Assembly: GCA_013350335.1 (NCBI GenBank)
Contig: CM023534.1
Span: 17,999,302 to 18,063,301, forward strand
Reading direction: 5' to 3'
DNA from: Chimonanthus salicifolius
Taxonomy: Eukaryota > Streptophyta > Magnoliopsida > Laurales > Calycanthaceae
Length of the DNA: 64,000 nucleotides
Positions within the stretch are counted from its first letter, which is position 1, and every line of letters begins with the position of its first letter. Below, piece after piece: positions 12,231 through 24,718 of this stretch. The notes under the pieces are model-generated. The model worked only from the letters and a program-made list of their open reading frames with translations, did no database searches and was not told the DNA's origin. A program made the position numbers and the translations under genes.

Positions 12231-12709
12231 TAGGTATCAGCTCTAGCTTTAGCTCGCTAAGCTTGATCCACGGGCCCATGGGGGCCCGCCTCAAATGGAG
12301 CACCTAAGAAGGCAAGGGTGAGCTCAACATGCCTAGTGAGAGAAACATATCTATAAACAATCATCATCACACTACATGTGAATGTATGGACATATCATGA
12401 ATAAGATGTCTACATGCACAATTCCCTACCGTGTACTACTCTACACCTAGCACACGAATTAAGCCTATTGTGCTACAACACAGCCTCTAACCACTAGCAA
12501 TGTTGGATAAAACAATCCCATGCCCATACAATCCACATCAGCCACCTACCCATGGCAATCCCAAACTAGGACTACGAATCAGGCTCACAAGTGTTGTCTC
12601 CCTGCCAAACATGAGCGGCTTCGAAATCTCCCACTCATATGACCCCCAGGAGATCCAAGATGTCTCATCACCGTGTCAATAATAGGTACCATGAGTCATG
12701 CCATATCAT

Positions 12710-12880
12710 CAGTGCCTCCTAGCACTATCATGTCATCAATGCCTTATCTCACTATTCTACCATTTGTGCCTACACGCACTATCACATCACCAGTGCCTAC
12801 TCGCACTACTTCAGTAGCAGTGCCTACTCGCACTATCATAATATAGTGCCTCCTTGCACTATCGCATCATCAATCACATA
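12710..12880. repeat. Degenerate tandem repeat around 'gtgcct.ctcgcactatc'
   Basis: The phrase 'agtgcctcctagcactatc' and variants recur about six times at uneven spacing (roughly 24-45 bases). It lies in the same relative position as the 96-bp array of copy 1 but is unrelated to it in sequence. Confidence 0.65.
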
Positions 12881-14523
12881 CTCATGTACCATGCCACATC
12901 CTAGTCTTTGGGCCACTATCCGAACATCTTGCACTATGTCCATCTGGCTACCGAGGACATCCTCGGTGTCCTAGTCTCACAACTCAACCCTCGCTAACCG
13001 ACCTCATCCATACCAAGGGTATGTCCTCACACCAATATCATGTCCGGAGATAATCTATCACACTTTGGAAAGCATACTAACCCATACTCACACACCTAGA
13101 AATATAAGTCCACACCCCCGTGTCCCATGCACGGCCAACCAAGTCCTCACCAATCCCTAAGTACCCACACTGTACTAAGGGGAGTCTCTATACCCTGGCA
13201 TAGCCTAGTACTCGTGTCCACCGCATCCCAATGTACTAGCTACATGCATGATAATTATCTCTATGTAGGTTATCATCGCAGATATACATAAAGCATGTAA
13301 TTAAAGCGTAGCAAGAAATCACTTCTACTATTTATCACCTGCATCTTTACAACATATAAACATGCTATTTAACCGCACATATAACAAGTTATTCACCCAA
13401 TCATGTTATCACACAATCTCAAACACATCATGCTATCACAGGAAACTGACACGAGTGTGTCTGAAAGGGTTCCCCACCACATAATCATCTCAACAATTCC
13501 CTTGCCTAGTGGCTCATATCACAATGGGATTCTTGTTCTCCGCGCTCCATGTCCACACACCATGTAGGAGAATAGTATGCATAAGATACATGTTAAAACT
13601 AGTGATAAGTTCCCTCACCTAAGCAGGATGAAATGGTGAAGTGAAAAGATGGGAAGTCCTATCAGTCCATACGGGTCTCAACAGAAGAGAAAATTGCACA
13701 AATAACAAGGAAAAACACCTCATAAAATGCAAACAAGCAAAGAGCGGTGATCTGGTTTGGAGGATCAGCGAGCTGCTCAAAACAAAATCACTGGGGTCAG
13801 CGACCCGGTCTGGTGGAGGGGCGAGCCACCCAGAAAAAAACACGAGGAGCGGCTAGCTGCTCAAGAAGGCCGGTGAGCCAGTCCTAACTGAAACCAAAAA
13901 TTTGACGACAGTGACAGACCGGCTAGCTGCTCTAGGGGAAGCGGTGACCTAGTCTTAACACAGACCAAGTCTGTGCAGTTTTGCACAGAACGACGAGCCG
14001 GTCTGCAGGAGCGGTAAGCCACTCCATCACAGAGAAACACGGATTTGGGGAGAAAATCATGCAAAATGGGCAAAAATTTGAGAAATTTTGTGGGAAAATC
14101 AAGGGGAAAATAAGGGAGATGTTTGTTTTTAAGAAATCCATGGTTGTTTTCCAAGAAAATTTGGGTGATTTTGAAAAAAGGTGAATTGAATCCGTCAAAT
14201 CGTCGAGAAATCCATTCAAAATCCAAGAATTAAGGAGAGGAAGGAAAGGAGAAAGGAAATACTTGGAAAATTCGATGAAATTCGAAAAAACTTGAAGTCC
14301 TCCAACGAAACGAAGGTGAAGGTATTTTCTCGTCCAAAACCACGAGGAATGAGGAGAAGGAGGAAGAAGAATGGAATGAAACAACCAAGAGATGGCCGAC
14401 GGCAAGGGAGAGGGAGTGGGCGACGACTAGAGCTGCTCTCTCTCTCACTCTCTCTCTCTCTCACACACACACTTTCCTGAATTGGCAAAGGGATTAGGGT
14501 TTTGAAATTAGCAGCAAAGGTTG

Positions 14524-14534
14524 TTATTTATAGC
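14524..14534 (-). promoter_or_regulatory. Candidate TATA box of LTR-like copy 2
   Basis: The minus strand reads TTTGCTATAAATAACAACC with an AAACCCTAATCCC motif about 25 bases downstream, equivalent to the copy 1 arrangement. Confidence 0.45.
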
Positions 14535-15217
14535 AAACGGGCTAGAGTTAGTTGGGTCTTGAAAACAGGTCGAGCTCGAAAACACAGCTTTTGACCTAAA
14601 AAAATGCTTAGATTATTTTTATTAAATTCCGAGATAAAAACAAAGTCTCAGAGTGAAATCTTGTTGAAGACCACCTTCAGGCAAATAATTTTCATAAATC
14701 ATTTCTATTTTTCATAAGTCTCGAAAATACTCAGAAATCAGACAGACAACTACCACAGTGGACAAGTGCGGGTTTCTATTTTTCTCATGTGTATCTATTT
14801 GAGGGAAGAATGAGTAACAAACTTGGGGATCTAATTGTTCAAATTTAATGTTCTGTGAATTTTCAAACATATATCATGATAAATCACCAACTTAGTTAAA
14901 ATTACGAAAATGTTACTCGAACTCCAAGCTTGAAACTAGGTAAAACAGGGCTCGCCAGTGAGCCCACGCATTACCCATTGCTACCAAAATGACGAAAGCC
15001 ATCTCGGAGATCCCTACATCTCCCTAAAAATCCTGAAACATCGAGTCGAGTTGCTACACTTTCTGTCTCACATCTCTCCTTTTCTCTCTTAGAAAACCCA
15101 AGTGAAAACAGAGAAAAATGGGTTTTCAGAACACTGTTGGGCCATTTATATTGGTCTTGTCTGCGCCACTCAAACGATCCAATATTAAGTACCTAGATCA
15201 TCCGACCATTGTTAGAT

Positions 15218-15566
15218 CTAGGGCTGAAATCGGGACGGGTTTCTTAAAACCCAACCCGACTCGAGTGCAGTATTTATGGAACCCGACCCGACCTATTGAC
15301 TCGAAATTCTCAACCCTGATCCCGACCCAAATTCTAAGCATGAATTCTAACCCAACCCGCATTCTGAACCCATTTTAGCTGGGTTGGATCGGGTCAGGTT
15401 AACTTGAAAATTCCTCAACCCATCCTGACTCGAATTCCATACTGGTTTGTCTTCTCAACCCAAACCGACCTGACCCACTGACTTGACTGTCATGACCCAA
15501 CCCGCATGATTTCTTGGGTCTGCTCATGTGGGTCGGGTCAAAATCCGACCTGAGTTTCACCCCTAG
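15218..15566. mobile_element. MITE-like element rich in 'acccgacc' words
   Basis: The ends form an imperfect inverted repeat, CTAGGGCTGAAAT and the complement of the right end CTAGGGGTGAAACT. The interior is a degenerate series of 'aacccgacccgac'. No clear target duplication was found, so the ends are approximate. Confidence 0.45.
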
Positions 15567-18060
15567 TTGGACCTTATCGGATCTCTGTATTCTCTAGCAA
15601 ATCGTCATCTAGAGACTCAAAATTCAGTAAACCGTTCCTGCTCTCTGCTATATCGTCCATGCTAAATCCTAACGATAATCGGATCATCCAACCCTTATCG
15701 AATCATCTAGGTTCTACCACCAGGATCATAAATCAGAGAGCCAAAATATTGTAAACCCTTTTTGCTCTCTAATATAACGTCCGACATCATCCAGTTGATT
15801 GATCAAATCTTTCGGAAATTGTTGAATCATCTGATCACACTTTAGGATCATCCGATCAACACAGAAAACTCAAGTTTTCTCTCTTTTGGGTGTGCCTTGG
15901 CTATAAGAAAAGAAGACCACCCACACTCTCACACTAGCGAACTGTGTTTACACGTGTCTAACGCCCCTATATCTTGAAAAATCAATTTAATCTAGGTTTT
16001 CAGGTCATTACAACATAGGTTATCTTATATTTTCTTCTATCTCCTTCGCATGGACTTCTTCTTGTTGTTACTACGCTTGAACTAGTTCGCTTCTTATTTT
16101 CAGTTTGCCTCTAAGGTATAAATATTAGTCAATACATACTGTATCAGCCTATATATATCCATTGATATGATATTGGCCGTACAATTATGATATTGACGAT
16201 ATATCAGAGATATTAGCAAAAATATCGGTGATATCTGAAATATCCCGCAATATTTTGATTTTTTAATTTCAAGAAAATAAAAAATATAAAATTCACCGAT
16301 AAAGTATATAAAATTCACTGATAGTTGACAGACTTTGTTGATCAGTTTGATTGAGGTTGGGGCTACATAGTTGAAGAAAAAAAAAGGTGGAATTTGATTA
16401 TTCTGTTGAAAATCTTCAGCTTTTTATTTATTTTATATGAAAATTTGTATTTTTTAAAAAATTAAAAGTATTAAATATTGAAGCAGATTGATATTTTGGT
16501 CAAAATTTTAAAAGTTTCAGACCATATTGACAAACATTTTCGTCCATTTTAGAAATTTCAATCAATATTTTTTCTATTTTTAATTATAAATTATATAATG
16601 ATTGAAATTCCCAATATGACTGAAATATCAGTGTATATTTTTTGGTTTTTCTAAGGGATCGGAAAAATTCATACTATCCAACATTTTAATCCTAGATTAG
16701 ATACTTTATAGTGAATTTAAATACACTCTTTTAAGCGTGTGGACCTTTTCCAACATGATCAAATATGTTCGTACTCAATTCAAACATGTAAATTAATCCG
16801 AAATTTTAACTTAAATTTCAGCCAAAATTTATGCATTAATTTCAATCCAAATTTCATCTGGAAATTCCAGCCAAGGATTTTTACAATTATCACTTTTGAA
16901 TTCAAAATCATAAACATTTATTGATAAACAGAATAATCAAGATTCATTCAATGATCATTTAAAAAAATTCTAATTTTTTATAATTTTTCATTATTTTTTA
17001 AAAACATTATGATTTCTCAAGTTCGTAACTTGAAAACAATATTTGAATATGCAAATGACTAATAATAATGAAAAAAATTACATATGCATAAACTATAATT
17101 TTTCATTTTCTATAATTTTTTTGATATTTATTAAAAAAGTTAAAAAATCGAGAGGACCAATATATTTATGTGGCCGATGTTCAAATATCAACTGATACAT
17201 CGACAAGGGCAACTTTTTAACCCCTTGTCTGCCTTACAACTACTTTTCTTTCTTCTCTTTTTTATCTCCTTACTGAAGTTAGTGTATGATCATGTTTTTA
17301 TTTTCCCTATGTTAAATTAGTTTAAAGAAAAAAATAATCTTTCACCTTTTTTATATACTCACTTTAGTTCCAATGAGATTGGCAAATCGTCGGACTTAAG
17401 AATTTAGGTGCTCTACCAACTTATATTAGGTGGTGTGTCCCACCATATTATAAAAAAAAAAAAAAGTTGAACAGATGAATAGATTTTCTCAAGCTATTTG
17501 AAATAAAACCCATTGAGGGTTTGATTGAACTTTTGAAATTATTTAGGGCAAATTACTTATTGAACTCGGGTGCTTTGAGGCAAAATTGGCCACATTTTAG
17601 GCTTCTAAAAGTGAGTTTAACTACTTATATGAAGTTGAGAAATTTATACAAAAAAACCCCGAAGACACACAATGAAAATTTTGGTAGGTTTGAAAAGTGA
17701 ATAAATATTAAACTTTAGCATAAAAACTATTGAAGAAATTTTATTTTTCACTTGAGCCAAAATAGAAAAATCTAATTTTTACACTAGTATTAATACACAT
17801 TTCATTGAAATCTTATGTTTAAATAAACATATTTTTTAAAAAAAATTAAAAATTACCCTGCTTAGAAAAAAAACTACCTCATTTTTGTCCAAATACCATT
17901 TTGGTTGAGAAACTATTTTGAATGTTTTTCATTTTATTGATTTACAAATTAAAGATGACTTCATAAAAACCTTCTCACTTTGCTAAGATCAAAGTTGTCT
18001 TTTAATGAGAAGAATTTAAAAGTGGAGATTCCCTCATCTAGGAGGATCTCCATCTTTAAT
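15567..18060. other. AT-rich decayed intergenic DNA
   Basis: No exon is supported. Between about 16,100 and 17,210 there are scattered 'gatat', 'tatcgg' and 'atatcagc' words like those at 20,300-20,515, which suggests remnants of one DNA-transposon family. Termini could not be defined. Confidence 0.35.
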
Positions 18061-18069
18061 GTTCTCAAT

Positions 18070-18200
18070 AATATTTATCTACATCCGCGTGAGGTTACGA
18101 GTTCGAACCATCATGGTCTAACTTTGGTGTGCTCTAAGACCAGTGGGCTCACCCATAAAGATTTTATATTAGGTATCTCACGATTTTCTAACACGTAAAT
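18070..18200 (+). mobile_element. SINE-like element, family A, plus
   Basis: Contains a pol III B-box-like GAGTTCGAACC (about 18,099) and the family 3' core '..ttttctaacacgtaaatt' followed by a short A-tract. The same core recurs inverted at 18,965-19,090, 19,405-19,560 and 39,590-39,690. Confidence 0.55.
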
Positions 18201-18960
18201 TAAAAAAAAATTTACAATGCTCTTACTTTTAGCATCATATCTAAGTGTTGAGGATAATAATTATGAAAGAGAAACTACTCCTAAGATCACATACGTTGTA
18301 TTTGATAGTTTTTTCCAAAAAAATATATGAATTTCATGGAAAATCAAAGAATGAGATTAAAAATTCACTCAATAAACTTCACCTAGATCATATTTCAAAA
18401 CAAATTCAAATCACAGTCACTTAATTTTAGTTATTAAAATCACTAGATGTTTCTAAAAATTATTTGATAATTTTAATTACTAAGATTAAGTGTCTAATTT
18501 TTATTTTATCATTACTTTACTTTACAAATTAGAGATGACTTCATAAAAACTTCTCTCACATTGCTATGATTCAAGTTGTCTTTTAATGAGGAGAACTTAA
18601 AATTGGAGATTCCCTTAAAACCGTGGAAATTAAGAGAAATCCTCATCTAGAAAGATCACCTCTAATGTTTTCTTGATAATTGTTTATTTAAAGCTCCTCT
18701 TACTTTTAGTCATCATATTTAGGTGCCCATTAAACTAATCCTATGCTCACATAGATTGTATTTGATAGTTTCTTTTTACAAAAATATAAATTCCATGGAA
18801 AACCAAAGAGTGAGATTAAAAATTCACCCAATAAGCTTCACCTACATCAGATTACAAAACAAACTCAAATCATACTCACTTGATTTTAATCGTATATATC
18901 TCTAAAAAAATAATATACAATAATTTTGATTACTCAGTTCTATTTTTAGTATATGTCACT
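18201..18960. other. AT-rich spacer with an internal direct duplication
   Basis: The text around 17,935-18,060 (attgatttacaaattaaagatgacttc..) recurs with changes at 18,515-18,670, and the text around 18,300-18,400 recurs at 18,755-18,860. This is an old segmental duplication of about 600 bases. No gene is seen. Confidence 0.55.
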
Positions 18961-18964
18961 TTCT

Positions 18965-19090
18965 TTTTGAATTTACGTGTGGAAAATCACAGGATACCCT
19001 GCATAAAGTCTTCATGGATGGACCACTACCCTTAAGACACACCAAAATTAGGCCATAAAGACTCGAATCCATGACCTCACGTGGGTGTTA
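18965..19090 (-). mobile_element. SINE-like element, family A, minus
   Basis: The minus strand reads GTGAGGTCATGGATTCGAGTC (B-box-like), then '..GATTTTCCACACGTAAATTC' and an A/T tract. It matches the 18,070 copy along its length. Confidence 0.55.
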
Positions 19091-19404
19091 TATGTCACTT
19101 TCTTCTCAAAGTCGACGTCACTGTTAGAAGCCTTGTCCAATTGATACTAATTTTAGTAGTCAAACTCAAAAAAAAAGTCTTCAAAAGTATATAAAATTCT
19201 CAACGCATTCCACGTTGAATAAGCACGCAATTTCACATTTGGACCATTCCTTCCTTCACCAACCAATCCATCCATCACCATCTGTCCAGCGCAATTTTTT
19301 TTTTTTTTTATTGATTGGTCCAGTCAAATGTAGCCTCCACAAGTTATGGAGATCGGTGCTCACCCCACTTCAATAACATCTCTTGCTTTTTTATTATTAT
19401 TAAT

Positions 19405-19560
19405 TTTTTTTTGAATTTTCATGTGGTAAACCGTAGAATACTTAATGTAAAATTTCTATGGATGATTCTACTACTTTTAAGGCACACTAAGAGTAAGACT
19501 ATTGGAGTTCGAACCCACAACCTCTTGCTTCTTGATACGAGAGGCAATGAGTTAGGCTTT
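19405..19560 (-). mobile_element. SINE-like element, family A, minus
   Basis: The minus strand has GGTTGTGGGTTCGAACTCC (B box), the family core, 'TTTACCACATGAAAATTC' and a terminal A-run (plus-strand T-run near 19,404-19,411). It is typical of a tRNA-derived SINE. Confidence 0.6.
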
Positions 19561-22500
19561 TAATTTTTCTATAAAATATTAAATAATAAATTTTAACTTT
19601 CCATTTTGACAACATGTGAGACTGAAATTTGGTGATGAGAATGGGTTCTCTCAAAAAATCTAAATCACTTTTATTGAATGGTAATACTAACTTTTAATAT
19701 GTTTGAAAGTTGAAATTTAAATATATTTTAAAATGATTTATTCAGTGTACTTAGTTTTTTAATGTAAGATGGAGATTCATATTATTAAAATAAATAAATA
19801 AATAAAGATTTCTCCAAACACATCTATTTTCAATATGCCCAAGTTTATTATTATTGAGAACTCAACATGAAATTGCACAATATATTAATAAACTCACAGC
19901 ATTCATGTGCACTAGGGAACAAAGTACCCTACTTAAAGAATATCCATGGCCGATTCCATACAGTCACGGAGTAAAAGAAACATTCAGCCGACTTCAAGTC
20001 TTCAACAACCATTCGTTTATTATTAAACTCCATTGTTTTAATAATCGGGTCGTGTATGATTCGGGCGATTCGTTGTCATTTCAAGGGTCTCTCTCTTTTC
20101 TCCTTCCTTGTCTTTTTCTTCTCGTCAGTTGTTTTTTTTTTTCACTTGGGACCCCCTTTTGCCACTCAAAGAGGGGCCGAAAATTCGAATCTTTCGGTTG
20201 AGATTTTTTTCTCTCCTCTTTTTTTTTTAAAATTTTTTAGTGTTTTTTAAAAAAATCATTTAAAAAATAAAAAAGGCTGTTTATTTAAAAAAAAAATTAA
20301 AAAATATAAATATCAGCCGATATTTGAAATATTGGCTGATATCTAGGTATATCCACCTGTATCGGACAAATATCAGCCAAGATATCAGCCGGGCCCATAT
20401 TGATATTTGTTTTTTTAAATAAAAAATAAAAATCAGCCGATATTCGGCCGAGATCTCAGGCTAAACTTTTCTGTCTTTGGCCAATACGCACTGTATCGAC
20501 TGAGATTTCGAGCCCTGCACTCAACTTACTATTTTTGACAATTTAGAGCTTGATTTGAATCCATTTTCAGTAGATTATGTGAGACCTCCACCATTCAAAG
20601 TCCATTATGATGTTGGATCTTCGATTTAACAAATATTTTGATGAGATTATTGAAAAAGAAGTTGATTTTTTAAGGTAATAACAACTAAACAACTCATTTT
20701 TCTTTTCTATTTGTGATTTATAAAATTTGAAGGTATATTTGTGATAAATATTTTGGATTTTTGTTAAAGAATAAGAATGATGGAGGATGTTGGTTCATTT
20801 AGGTTTTTTGTGTTGGGATATGGTCGATGGATTATTTAGGACACTGATATCTCATGCATTTTTGTTTAATTTTTGCTCTAAGGTAAATTAAAATTAGGGA
20901 TTTTTGGGGAAAAAAACTTATTGTTAGGCTTTAATTATTCGATTTTTAGTGCGATGGAGGTGTGAATTTGTGAATTGTATATTTAGAATTTTTTTTTTAA
21001 ATTTTTAATGAATTTTTGTTGGAGAATGAAAATGATGGAGGATGTTGATTGACTTGGGATTTTTTTTGTGTTTGGATATGGTGGATGGATTATTTAGCAC
21101 ATTAATATTATGTTTAAATATTAGATCTCTTGCATTTTCTTTAATTTATAATTTAATCCAATTTTTTGCTCTTTAGTAAATGAAAAATTATGGGTATTTG
21201 GGAAGAAATTATTTTATAATTTAATCATTCAATTTTAAGTGTGATTTTGTAAATTACATATTTGGAAATGCCTTTTGAGAATTTTTCATGATTTTTTGCA
21301 GAATGAAAATGATGTAGGATGTCGGTTGATTTGGATTTTTTGTTTTTGGGTATACCGGGTGGATTATTTATAACACTAATTTCATGTTTAAATATTAGAT
21401 CTCTTGTGTTTTCTTTAATTTAATCCAAATTTGTATTCCAAGGTAAATGAAAATTTAGGGGTTTTTAGGAAAAAAATTATCGTTACGCTTTAATTATTCA
21501 ATTTTATATTTCTCGAGCTTAACACTCAAATCAACAAACATCGAATCTTTTTTAAGAGTTGGCTAACTTTAACCTTTTTAAAGACGTTCACTAACTTTAA
21601 CTATTAACTTAAAGTGAGTAAAAATTGATTTTTATGATGAAATTTTAACTGAAAGTATATTTTTATTTTATATTTTCAATATGTGTGATTAGATTTTCAA
21701 ATTATAATGTCACGTGCAATAAAAATCCACATGTCTCAGATAGGCATAGGATTTTGTAGATATTAACAGCCCTACTATTTTTAAATTTGGTTACGTAACT
21801 TACTTTATTCAATTCTTACTAATTCCAATACATATAGTATTATACGAGTGCATTTTATAGAAATTCATATTTTTATTTATTCATTGATATATCATATTCT
21901 TTATTAGTAATTATTTTTATAAAGTCATTTCAATTCTTTTCATATTTCACATCTCAAATAATTTTTTTCATTTTTACAGTTATTTCTCTAAGATAAGTAT
22001 AAATTTTCTTAAAAATAATCAATTTATATAAAAATTTACTATAAGTTATTTTCTACATTTCTAAAATCTTTTGAGAAATTAAAATCTTAATTTTGTTACT
22101 TCAACCCCTACTATTTATGTATAAATGACTCTTAAATAATGATACAATTACATGAAAATGAAACTGAAGTACGAATTTTTTGAATCTTTCATTATTTTCT
22201 ATATTTTTTCTGAAAAAAAAATCAAAGAAAGAAAATGCATATAGTGAAAACTGACATTTTAATCCTTGATTAATATTTAAATATTATACAAGATGAAAAA
22301 GTTTAGCCTCATACGTAAATGGAAGTGCTCTACGAATCAAACGGTTCATGAATCTACCACCAACCAAATGTAGCGTTACTTACCTTCTACATTGAAAAAA
22401 AAACAAGAGAATGTTTTTTAAGAAGACAAAGAATCACTTTCAAGTTTCAAGTATTTGAAACATATTAAAAAGTGAATTAGCTTATATGAAAATAGTGGTG

Positions 22501-22700
22501 TTCTTTTGTCCAATCAACTAACAATAATATATTACAAAGTCGTATTTTTTTTCTAATTTTATTTTTAAATTTTTGTTTTGTAAATTAAAATTTTAACTAT
22601 ATTGAAGATAAACTTAAAGACCTATTATTTATTAAAATTTCAACTTAAGTATAATTTTTAACCACACAATATTATGAGTCAAATTTAATATTTTTAAAGA
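19561..22700. other. AT-rich intergenic DNA
   Basis: No exon is supported. A piece at 20,290-20,515 carries repeated 'atatcagccgatatt' and 'atattggctgatat' words. Three related blocks beginning near 20,760, 21,010 and 21,295 ('gaatgaaaatgatg.aggatgt.ggt.gattt') are diverged direct repeats spaced about 270-290 bases apart. Confidence 0.45.
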
Positions 22701-22711
22701 CAACGAATAGT

Positions 22712-22758
22712 GGTTAAAATTTCAGTCTAAAATTAAGTTTTAGACTGAAATTTTAACC
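22712..22758. repeat. Perfect hairpin, 21-bp arms, 5-base loop
   Basis: The left arm 22,712-22,732 (starts ggttaaaatttcag) is the exact reverse complement of the right arm 22,738-22,758. The loop is ttaag. The surrounding AT-rich sequence suggests the middle of a MITE, but terminal repeats were not resolved. Confidence 0.8.
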
Positions 22759-23970
22759 GATGTATGGTAGCAATTCTTTAAGTCTATTTTTAATCTATAT
22801 ATTATTTTTTTAATTATAAAATAAATTAAAAAAAAATGGCAAGTCAGACCTTGTCAGCAACTAATTACAATATAAATAGACTATAAAAGCTCTAGAAGCA
22901 TTAGAAGTTTTAGACCGAATTTCTGAAACGTAAATTAAAAAAAAAAAAAAATTCAGATGTACTCAAAACTTTCTGGGACACGAACAAGCCTACATGAAGT
23001 AGATCAAATATGGACGGCTAGGATATATTGTAAGCCGTACAGTATCATGTCTTTTTGATGGAAACAGCAGCCATTTGTACTTGGATGTTGACATAGTAGA
23101 AAAACACATGGGCCTCCACTTAGAAATTAAAATTTATTGTACAGCGTTCGTTTGAAATAAGATTTTAAATTCGAGGGAAATTTCATGTCCAGAAAAATTT
23201 CATGAGTTGAGCACAAATAGTAAGTACTAGGGAAAACGTAATCACAATAAATGAAAAAAAAAAAAAAAGGGAAGGTGGAGATGAAATATCTCAGCATCTT
23301 AGTCACTTGGGACATTCAAACAGAAGGCAGAAAAAGGTCACTGACAATAATAAGAACTGAATGTGATCCGTTTCTGATGGTCCATATTCACTGGGACCCT
23401 CATCCTTAAATAAGATCCTTCACATGCATGAAAAAAGTTTGATTATGTTGGATTTCAAATATGAACACAATTTTCAAGGAACAAATAAGAAAGAACCAAT
23501 CAAACATTTGGACATGTAAAACCAGCTTTATTTCAAACATGTGCTAGATTTCTCAAAACAAGAATTTCATTTCCAGCAACAACGAAGGAAAAACCAAGCC
23601 CACAAAAGGAAATCTCAAACCATGTCATTTGAACAACCTAAAGGGATTGAACCACCTCACGGCATGGGAGTTCTTATAATTTCCAGTTCATTAAGGGCTA
23701 CTTTTACAAGTAAAGAGACTTGTACATGTCGTGAAGATTAATCGGGTGCATACAAAGCACACCATATTGTTTGATCAGTACTTTAGATGTCCACAAGAAG
23801 AACTTTTAATTTCCCAAAACAGCAACAATGGTGACAATGGCTAAGAACTAAACAGAAAGACATTGAGACTGAAATTTAAACAGGTTATTCAAATGGAAAC
23901 AATCACCACATAAAAAGACTCCAAATTACAAGAAGAAATTACCAGAACCTATGGTCTCACAATAGTTAAG
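22759..23970. other. AT-rich spacer, then 3' flank of the DUF7054-type gene
   Basis: No exon is supported. The less AT-rich part from about 23,400 may include downstream sequence of the minus-strand gene at 24,138. Confidence 0.35.
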
Positions 23971-23980
23971 TAGCCAAAGT

Positions 23981-23986
23981 TTTATT
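23981..23986 (-). terminator. Candidate polyadenylation signal AATAAA
   Basis: TTTATT on the plus strand is AATAAA on the minus strand, 152 bases after the stop codon of the minus-strand gene. That is a usual 3' UTR distance for a short plant gene. Confidence 0.45.
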
Positions 23987-24137
23987 ATAGAACTTCAATC
24001 TCGATGAAGAACAGACCCCTCCAACCAGACGAGAGAGACGCTTGTGCCCTAAAAAGATAATCCTTCCCTTGCAGAGAAAAGCATGAAAAGGGTAAGACGA
24101 AACTAGCCCCCTTCTTTAACTCTGCTACTGATCCCAA

Positions 24138-24718
24138 TCAGTGAGATGGGATCTTCAAATTAAGCGACTTATTCAGCCATGCCTTCCAGCTACCACTCCC
24201 CTTCCGACCCAACAAGGCAGGCGCCCTGGTCGAAGTCCCATCATCAGCAGGTGTCATCTCCTGCTGCTGCTTCCTGCACAGAAGGAAATTCCGGCTGCCG
24301 TGGGCGGAGCCGATCTGTTGCCATGGGCTCAGAGCTGCAATCGTTTACACCCAATCAATACAAATCTAACCAAACCGAATTGAAACAGAGCAATAAATTA
24401 TTAAATTCAAAAAAAAAAAAGGTAAAAGGTCCAAAATGAAAAATGGGGTATTGAGGAGGGAGAAGAAGAATCACCATCGCAACCAGCATTGGCAGAGTAG
24501 AGAAGGAAGTTATTGAGATCCGATCCGAGGACAGGGAGGCGGCCCTCGCGTGCATAGGAGCGGAGGGTGGTGTCGATAACAGCAGCAACCAGCTCCTCCT
24601 CATTGACAAGGAAGCGAAGAGGGCCGGCGCTGCCGAGAACACTGACACTGATGAGAAAGCGTGACCCGCCTCCGCTCTTTGCTTGCTTTCTAGATTTCTG
24701 CAATGGAAGGATAGACAT
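24138..24718 (-). CDS. Plant DUF7054-type small protein, two exons (146 aa)
   Basis: Exon 1 is 24,718-24,475 and exon 2 is 24,334-24,138, with an intron of 140 bp (donor G|GTGATT, acceptor TTGCAG|). The splice completes an Ala codon between NAGCD and LSPWQQ. The protein is compact: a basic N-terminus (KSRKQAK), the conserved core (about residues 20-105) with FLISVSVLGSAGPLRFL, SYAREGRLPVLGSDLNNF and a closing NFLLCRK, then a Gln/Thr linker and a conserved C-terminus GSGSWKAWLNKSLNLKIPSH. The core and tail match the plant-specific uncharacterised DUF7054 family, recognised from family knowledge; its biochemical function is unknown. There is no signal peptide or membrane segment. The ATG at 24,718 is chosen because it gives a family-like short N-terminus. 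An upstream TTG extension and a possible extra 5' exon (TTGCAG occurs just downstream of the ATG) cannot be excluded. No breaks are seen, and it probably works. Confidence 0.88.

Larger units (their letters stand above)
12230..15058 (-). mobile_element. LTR-like long repeat, copy 2
   Basis: Homologous to 1-3,490. It shares the 'ggcaaggg..gagctc.acatgcc.agtgag' start, the block 'ttcccttgcc.agtggctcata..', 'gttccctcacct', and the right end 'attgctacc..gtcgagttgctaca' at 15,058. On the minus strand it starts TGTAGCAACTCG, has a CTATAAATA box near 14,525-14,533 and AAACCCTAATCCC at about 14,489-14,500, then a polypyrimidine leader ((ct)n around 14,436-14,460 on the plus strand). It carries its own, different short tandem repeat at the place where copy 1 has the 96-bp array. 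No retroviral-type genes are seen. Confidence 0.5.
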
